Positions 60,357 to 64,000 of a DNA stretch of 64,000 nucleotides are shown piece after piece. The notes beneath the pieces were generated by a model. That model was not told where the DNA came from. It saw nothing but the letters and a program-made list of their open reading frames with translations, and did not search any database. Within the stretch, counting starts at the first letter, position 1. Every line of letters starts with the position of its first letter. The translations under genes were made by a program, and so were the position numbers. This DNA is from Azolla pinnata (lineage: Eukaryota; Streptophyta; Polypodiopsida; Salviniales; Salviniaceae). The stretch is from NCBI GenBank assembly GCA_037176905.1, contig JBBBWG010033085.1, positions 1,276 through 65,275 of the forward strand, read 5' to 3'.

Positions 60357-62441
60357 ATGGAAAGAAGGGGCCCCATTGCCAATAGCAGTGAAGGATTGCA
60401 TGGCGCAGAATTCTTTGCTGTTTTGCATGATATTTTTCAGCAAACTCAGCGAGAGATAGACGATGCTCGAAATCGAAACATTACACCTCATCTCAGACCT
60501 CCTTTGCTTGTTGATAGTGAACAACCACTCATTTCGCCAGTAAATAATCATGACAGTAGCTATCGGTACGAACCCCTTTGGAATCCTGCACTTTCATATA
60601 TATCTGATATGCTTGCTGACAATGATGATGAGCAAAGTTCAAGTAACCCACTGCTTAGTCATGAGGAGTTCAGAGCTTACCAAGCCAAACTTGCGGCAAT
60701 ATTGAAAGAAGATTCTCCATCTCTAGCTCTCAGCGTAGAAGGTTGTAGTCCTGGTTCTTCAGTAGAGTCTATTAGTCCTACACTTTCTGCCGAAGACTTT
60801 GGCCTAGGTGCTTCAGTTCATTGGCCATATGACGGATCTCCTGAAAATTCATTGTTTTCATCTAATGGCGACTGTGAGGCTTGGATGAACGAAATTCTCT
60901 TAACTAGTTTGAGAGGAACAGTTGATAATAAGGCTTCTCCATCATCTTCTTCGTTCAACGGGGACCTTCTAAACTCGAAATTTCCAGAGAGTGAACAAAT
61001 AGTGCCATTTATGAATTTTCCCAAGGATGGGATCTATGTTGATACCCAAGGGGTTTCACCTGGGCAAACGAAGGATACCCCATTACCAATGAGTGGGCAA
61101 GTGCTCACAGCAGATAAGGCTGGAAGCCAAGATGACAGTGGATTGAGATCAGATGGTCATAAGCTGCCGACACCCGAGAAGGTAGGGAAGGTCTTAAAGC
61201 CAAGAAAAGAAAGGTCGTTGTGCTTGAAGAAATCTGGGAACAAATCGAAGCCTGCTCGGGATGGAGATCATGAGCTGGTAAATATGAATGACCTGCTGCT
61301 CCAGTGTGCACAAGCAATAGGGGCAAACAATACTAAGAGGGCGATTGAGGTACTCAACAAAGTGAAACAACATGCATCACCTTATGGGAATAGCGCAGAG
61401 AGATTGGCCTATTACTTTGCCGAAGCGATGGATGCTCGGTTCTCTGGCACTGGGTGGTCTTTGTACTTGGGTATAATGCGACGGCGCCCATCAGCTGCTG
61501 AGGTTTTACGAGCTACTTACCTATATATGGAGTCTTGCCCATTTGTGAAAGCTTATCACTATTTCATCAATCAGACCATACTCAATGTTGCGAAGGGTGC
61601 ATCGAAAGTGCATATTTTGGAGCTACAGATGGATGGAGTTCAGTATCCTTCGCTCCTTCAAGCATTGGCCAGGAGGCCAGGGGGCCCTCCCAAGGTGCAT
61701 TTGGTAGGTCTGGGATTCCCTCACTATTCGATGTTTCCATCTCGACTCGATGTGGTTGAGGATCAGATCCACAAGACAGGCCGGAAGCTATCAGCTTACG
61801 CAGAAGCATATGGTGTGCCTTTTGAATACACAGGCTGGGCAGGGGGTAAAGAGAATCTAGAAATGCAAAACTTTGTGAGCCCTTACCGGAACCCAGGTGA
61901 AGTGTTGGTGGTCCTCTCCACCTCGCTGCTTCGATATGTCATGGATGAAACAGTTGACTCTCCCATGCTTAGGTCAAAGCTCTTGAAGCAAGGGAGGGAT
62001 GTGAATCCGGATGTGTATGTCCAAGGAATTGTAACAGGTTCATATAGCACACCATTCTTCGTTAGGAGGTTTAGAGAAGCATTGTTTCACTTTGAGAGCG
62101 TGTTTGATATGCTGGACACATTTATCGACCGAGAAAAGACTGACCGGTTAGTGTTTGAGAGTGAGATCCTGGGGAAAGCAATATTGAACATAGTTGCCTG
62201 TGAAGGTTCACAGGTGGTTGAAAGGATCGATAAATACAAACATTGGCAAGCAGTTACAGAAGAAGTAGGGTTCCAACAACTGCCATTGAACACGGAAATC
62301 ATGAAAAATACAGAAATGATGCTCAAGTCGTGGCATAAAGAATATACTGTATCAAAAGATAGTCAGTATTTGTTGATGGGTTGGAAGGGTAGGATGTTAC
62401 ATGCAATGTCTACCTGGAAAGCAACACCCGAAGAGAAATGA
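60357..62441 (+). CDS. GRAS family transcriptional regulator, LISCL (SCL14-like) class
   Basis: One uninterrupted coding exon of 694 residues. The first in-frame ATG is at 60357 (MERRGPIANSS); the frame is open upstream but without an ATG. The N-terminal half is acidic and Ser-rich, with LSYISDMLADNDDE resembling the LISCL N-terminal motif. A basic linker (KPRKERSLCLKKSGNKSK) precedes the GRAS domain (about 305-694): LLLQCAQAIGANNTKRAIEV (LHR I), the VHIID position (VHILELQMDGVQYPSLLQAL), a LHR II/PFYRE region with NPDVYVQGIV and PFFVRRFREALFHFESVFD, and the SAW region with YLLMGWKGRMLHAMSTW. Most of the GRAS domain tracks SCL14-class proteins, which act in stress and detoxification gene control with TGA factors. 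The VHIID core is altered to VHILE. The apparent leader contains the module array at 57.9-58.7 kb. Confidence 0.95.
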   Translation: MERRGPIANSSEGLHGAEFFAVLHDIFQQTQREIDDARNRNITPHLRPPLLVDSEQPLISPVNNHDSSYRYEPLWNPALSYISDMLADNDDEQSSSNPLLSHEEFRAYQAKLAAILKEDSPSLALSVEGCSPGSSVESISPTLSAEDFGLGASVHWPYDGSPENSLFSSNGDCEAWMNEILLTSLRGTVDNKASPSSSSFNGDLLNSKFPESEQIVPFMNFPKDGIYVDTQGVSPGQTKDTPLPMSGQVLTADKAGSQDDSGLRSDGHKLPTPEKVGKVLKPRKERSLCLKKSGNKSKPARDGDHELVNMNDLLLQCAQAIGANNTKRAIEVLNKVKQHASPYGNSAERLAYYFAEAMDARFSGTGWSLYLGIMRRRPSAAEVLRATYLYMESCPFVKAYHYFINQTILNVAKGASKVHILELQMDGVQYPSLLQALARRPGGPPKVHLVGLGFPHYSMFPSRLDVVEDQIHKTGRKLSAYAEAYGVPFEYTGWAGGKENLEMQNFVSPYRNPGEVLVVLSTSLLRYVMDETVDSPMLRSKLLKQGRDVNPDVYVQGIVTGSYSTPFFVRRFREALFHFESVFDMLDTFIDREKTDRLVFESEILGKAILNIVACEGSQVVERIDKYKHWQAVTEEVGFQQLPLNTEIMKNTEMMLKSWHKEYTVSKDSQYLLMGWKGRMLHAMSTWKATPEEK

Positions 62442-62520
62442 GTGACTGCTTAATATTTGAGCTCGAGCTAAACTTTTTGATTTGATATAGTTTGGTGCCA
62501 ATGATAAGCTATTACAGGCA

Positions 62521-62681
62521 AAATAGGATTCCAACAATTCTCATTGAATGGAGGAAAACATTGGAGACCATGCTTTGAGTCGTGGCATCAGGAAATATAC
62601 TGTACCTTGGAGTAGCCAGTGTTCGTTAATGGGAAGGATGGCATGCCATGTTTACTTGGAAAGTAATACCTGAAGAGAAAA
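62521..62681 (+). pseudogene. Decayed tandem copy of the GRAS 3' end (SAW region)
   Basis: This segment parallels CDS positions about 62260-62438: GATTCCAACAATTCTCATTG, CGTGGCATCAGGAAATATAC, AATGGGAAGGATGGCATGC and ACCTGAAGAGAAA have clear counterparts. Indels and stops prevent translation. It begins about 80 bp after the real stop codon. Confidence 0.8.
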
Positions 62682-62781
62682 GCATGATTGTATAGTGTTT
62701 TGCACTGATATTTAGAATAGTTTGATATCAAGGGTCAAATATGGCTGATAAAACGCAAGCATGGGTGAAGTGGCTCCTGAA

Positions 62782-62915
62782 GGATTAGGATTCTAAGAAT
62801 TTCCGTTGTATGTTTATGTTATTATTATTGGTGCTTCCGAGTTATTAGCTCAGAATGGTCAGAATTTGTTAATTCACTGGAAGGAATCTAAGGGTTGCCA
62901 TGGTCTACATGAACC
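62782..62915 (+). pseudogene. Second, more decayed copy of the GRAS 3' end
   Basis: Weaker matches to the same region: GGATTCTAAGAATTTCCGTTG, CAGAATTTGTTAATTCACTG, GAAGG..GTTGCCATGGTCTAC. The spacer between copies (GATATAGTTTGGTGCCA versus GAATAGTTTGATATCAAGG) also shows resemblance, so the duplicated unit is about 250 bp and includes 3' untranslated sequence. Confidence 0.55.
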
Positions 62916-64000
62916 AACTCTTCATTTTCATTTGGTTGTACATATAAATAACTCCTAAATAATTCATATGGATAAGATTACTTAGAAAAATGTAACTTTA
63001 TGTATGTAATTAACTTCCATAATCAAAGATGCTGATGCTTAGTACTAGCATCGTAGCTGTATCTGTATCAAATCTCCAAATTTTGAAATCAGATGTTTTT
63101 GGCTCTTACAAACATTTTTTCCTACAGGAAGAGATTATGGAAAATGGGATGATGTTATTGTTTTTCCACGTTAACTATGCCTTAAATAAATTTCTTTTTA
63201 GGTCTGCTAGAGGAAGTTTTTGTATAATCAGGCTTGGCTTAGTCCAATGGGCAAAAAAACCTTTGAAATCATCTATTAAGGTTTTGCAGTGAGCATCGGT
63301 TTTGCAGGTAATATTCCATCTTTTCAGTTGGCTTTTGTGTGCCCACAAGGTGCTGGTTTCCTAAAGTCTACTGCTATGTAATCTATGCTGGATCTGTCTT
63401 GTTGCATCCGAGAGCTATCAGTAGTGTATAGCTTCCAAAATGCTGCACAACGCTGCTGATTTACGACAACTAACATGTGCAAGGCTTCTCTTTGGTAAGG
63501 TAAAACATACATAGGAACCCCCCAACATGCGTTTCCTTTCAGAGTGTATGGTGATGCAAATTTGTCATGTTTAAAGACAACAGTTTTTGCATTATCATAA
63601 CTCATGAGCAATATTACAATTCATTTGTATTTTAGCACACGTACCTATTGGTCCTCCTCAAAGTATACATATTTAATGCATTCATACATACATACAAGCA
63701 CATGCATAAATTTATATATGTATATATAGCAAATGAAAGAAAGACCATTTGTATTCTGAGCTGTGAGGAAGAACAGAAATCAAATATGGCACCTATTGAC
63801 CATTTTTTGGGGAACTAAAAGTGCCCTGGTTAAAATCCAAAGTGTATAGAAACATACTTTTGGTCAAGAGTCAAGACTAAATATTGTCTGTTCATATCAT
63901 TCCAGGATTCGACTGATTGAAAGGTTTGAAAGGGACCATGGATTGATTTGAAATTGTGCGAGTGTACGGAAAGGTATGAAGCATGATTTGGATGACTTTT
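62916..64000. other. No gene recognised
   Basis: AT-rich 3' flank. A short CATACATACAAGCACATGCAT run lies at about 63683-63705. Open frames at 63029-63292 and 63324-63611 show no recognised domain. Confidence 0.5.

Overview
Plant nuclear DNA. The genes have many short exons with standard GT-AG introns. They encode families found in land plants: SWEET, AP-4 mu, PM-ANT1-like carrier, CURT1, plant-type ATP synthase subunit e, PHD-homeodomain HAT3.1/PRHA type and LISCL-class GRAS. Degenerate TTTAGGG-type repeats occur at several places. Long introns, non-LTR retrotransposon remnants and abundant CATG/ACAT arrays would suit a seed-free plant such as a fern or lycophyte, but that placement is a guess.

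Layout. 0-6.7 kb: a minisatellite, telomere-like scraps and a minus-strand SWEET sugar transporter (exons at 1.3-4.1 kb; first exons not found) with a 38-42 bp minisatellite filling one end of an intron. 6.7-12.4 kb: a complete 13-exon minus-strand AP-4 mu gene (451 aa). 12.8-13.7 kb: a dead LINE tail. 14.1-18.1 kb: a minus-strand PM-ANT1-like adenine nucleotide carrier, followed by a TTTTTGC array. 20.5-25.1 kb: a plus-strand DEAD-box helicase of the RH18/DDX55/Spb4 type (11 exons, 672 aa), divergent from the carrier. 26.2-30.9 kb: a convergent minus-strand protein with two GST-N/thioredoxin-like domains (9 exons, 264 aa), with a LINE-like remnant in its first intron. 31-33.2 kb: two different tandem repeat fields. 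33.9-36 kb: minus-strand CURT1 (5 exons, 182 aa) with a His-codon microsatellite upstream. 38.9-41.1 kb: minus-strand mitochondrial ATP synthase subunit e (3 exons, 52 aa). 43.9-49.7 kb: a plus-strand PHD finger plus homeodomain protein (8 coding exons, 680 aa). 52-57.5 kb: a gene-poor block with tandem duplications, a CT tract, a W-box cluster, a degenerate TTTAGGG array, CATG/ACAT arrays and a LINE insertion with target-site duplications. 57.5-62.4 kb: a plus-strand LISCL-type GRAS gene whose apparent leader is a tandem array of exon-intron modules, followed by decayed copies of its own 3' end.

For the genes with exons given to the base, the coding exons sum to multiples of three and the phases agree, which supports the splice sites. 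The genes do not form one pathway. They cover sugar export (SWEET), trans-Golgi sorting (AP-4), nucleotide transport, 60S ribosome maturation (RH18), plastid membranes (CURT1 and probably the GST-N/thioredoxin protein), mitochondrial ATP synthase and transcriptional control (PHD-HD, GRAS). The feature that stands out is architectural: long simple or tandem repeat arrays lie just upstream of several genes, and the GRAS leader is itself a repeat made of potential mini-exons and mini-introns.
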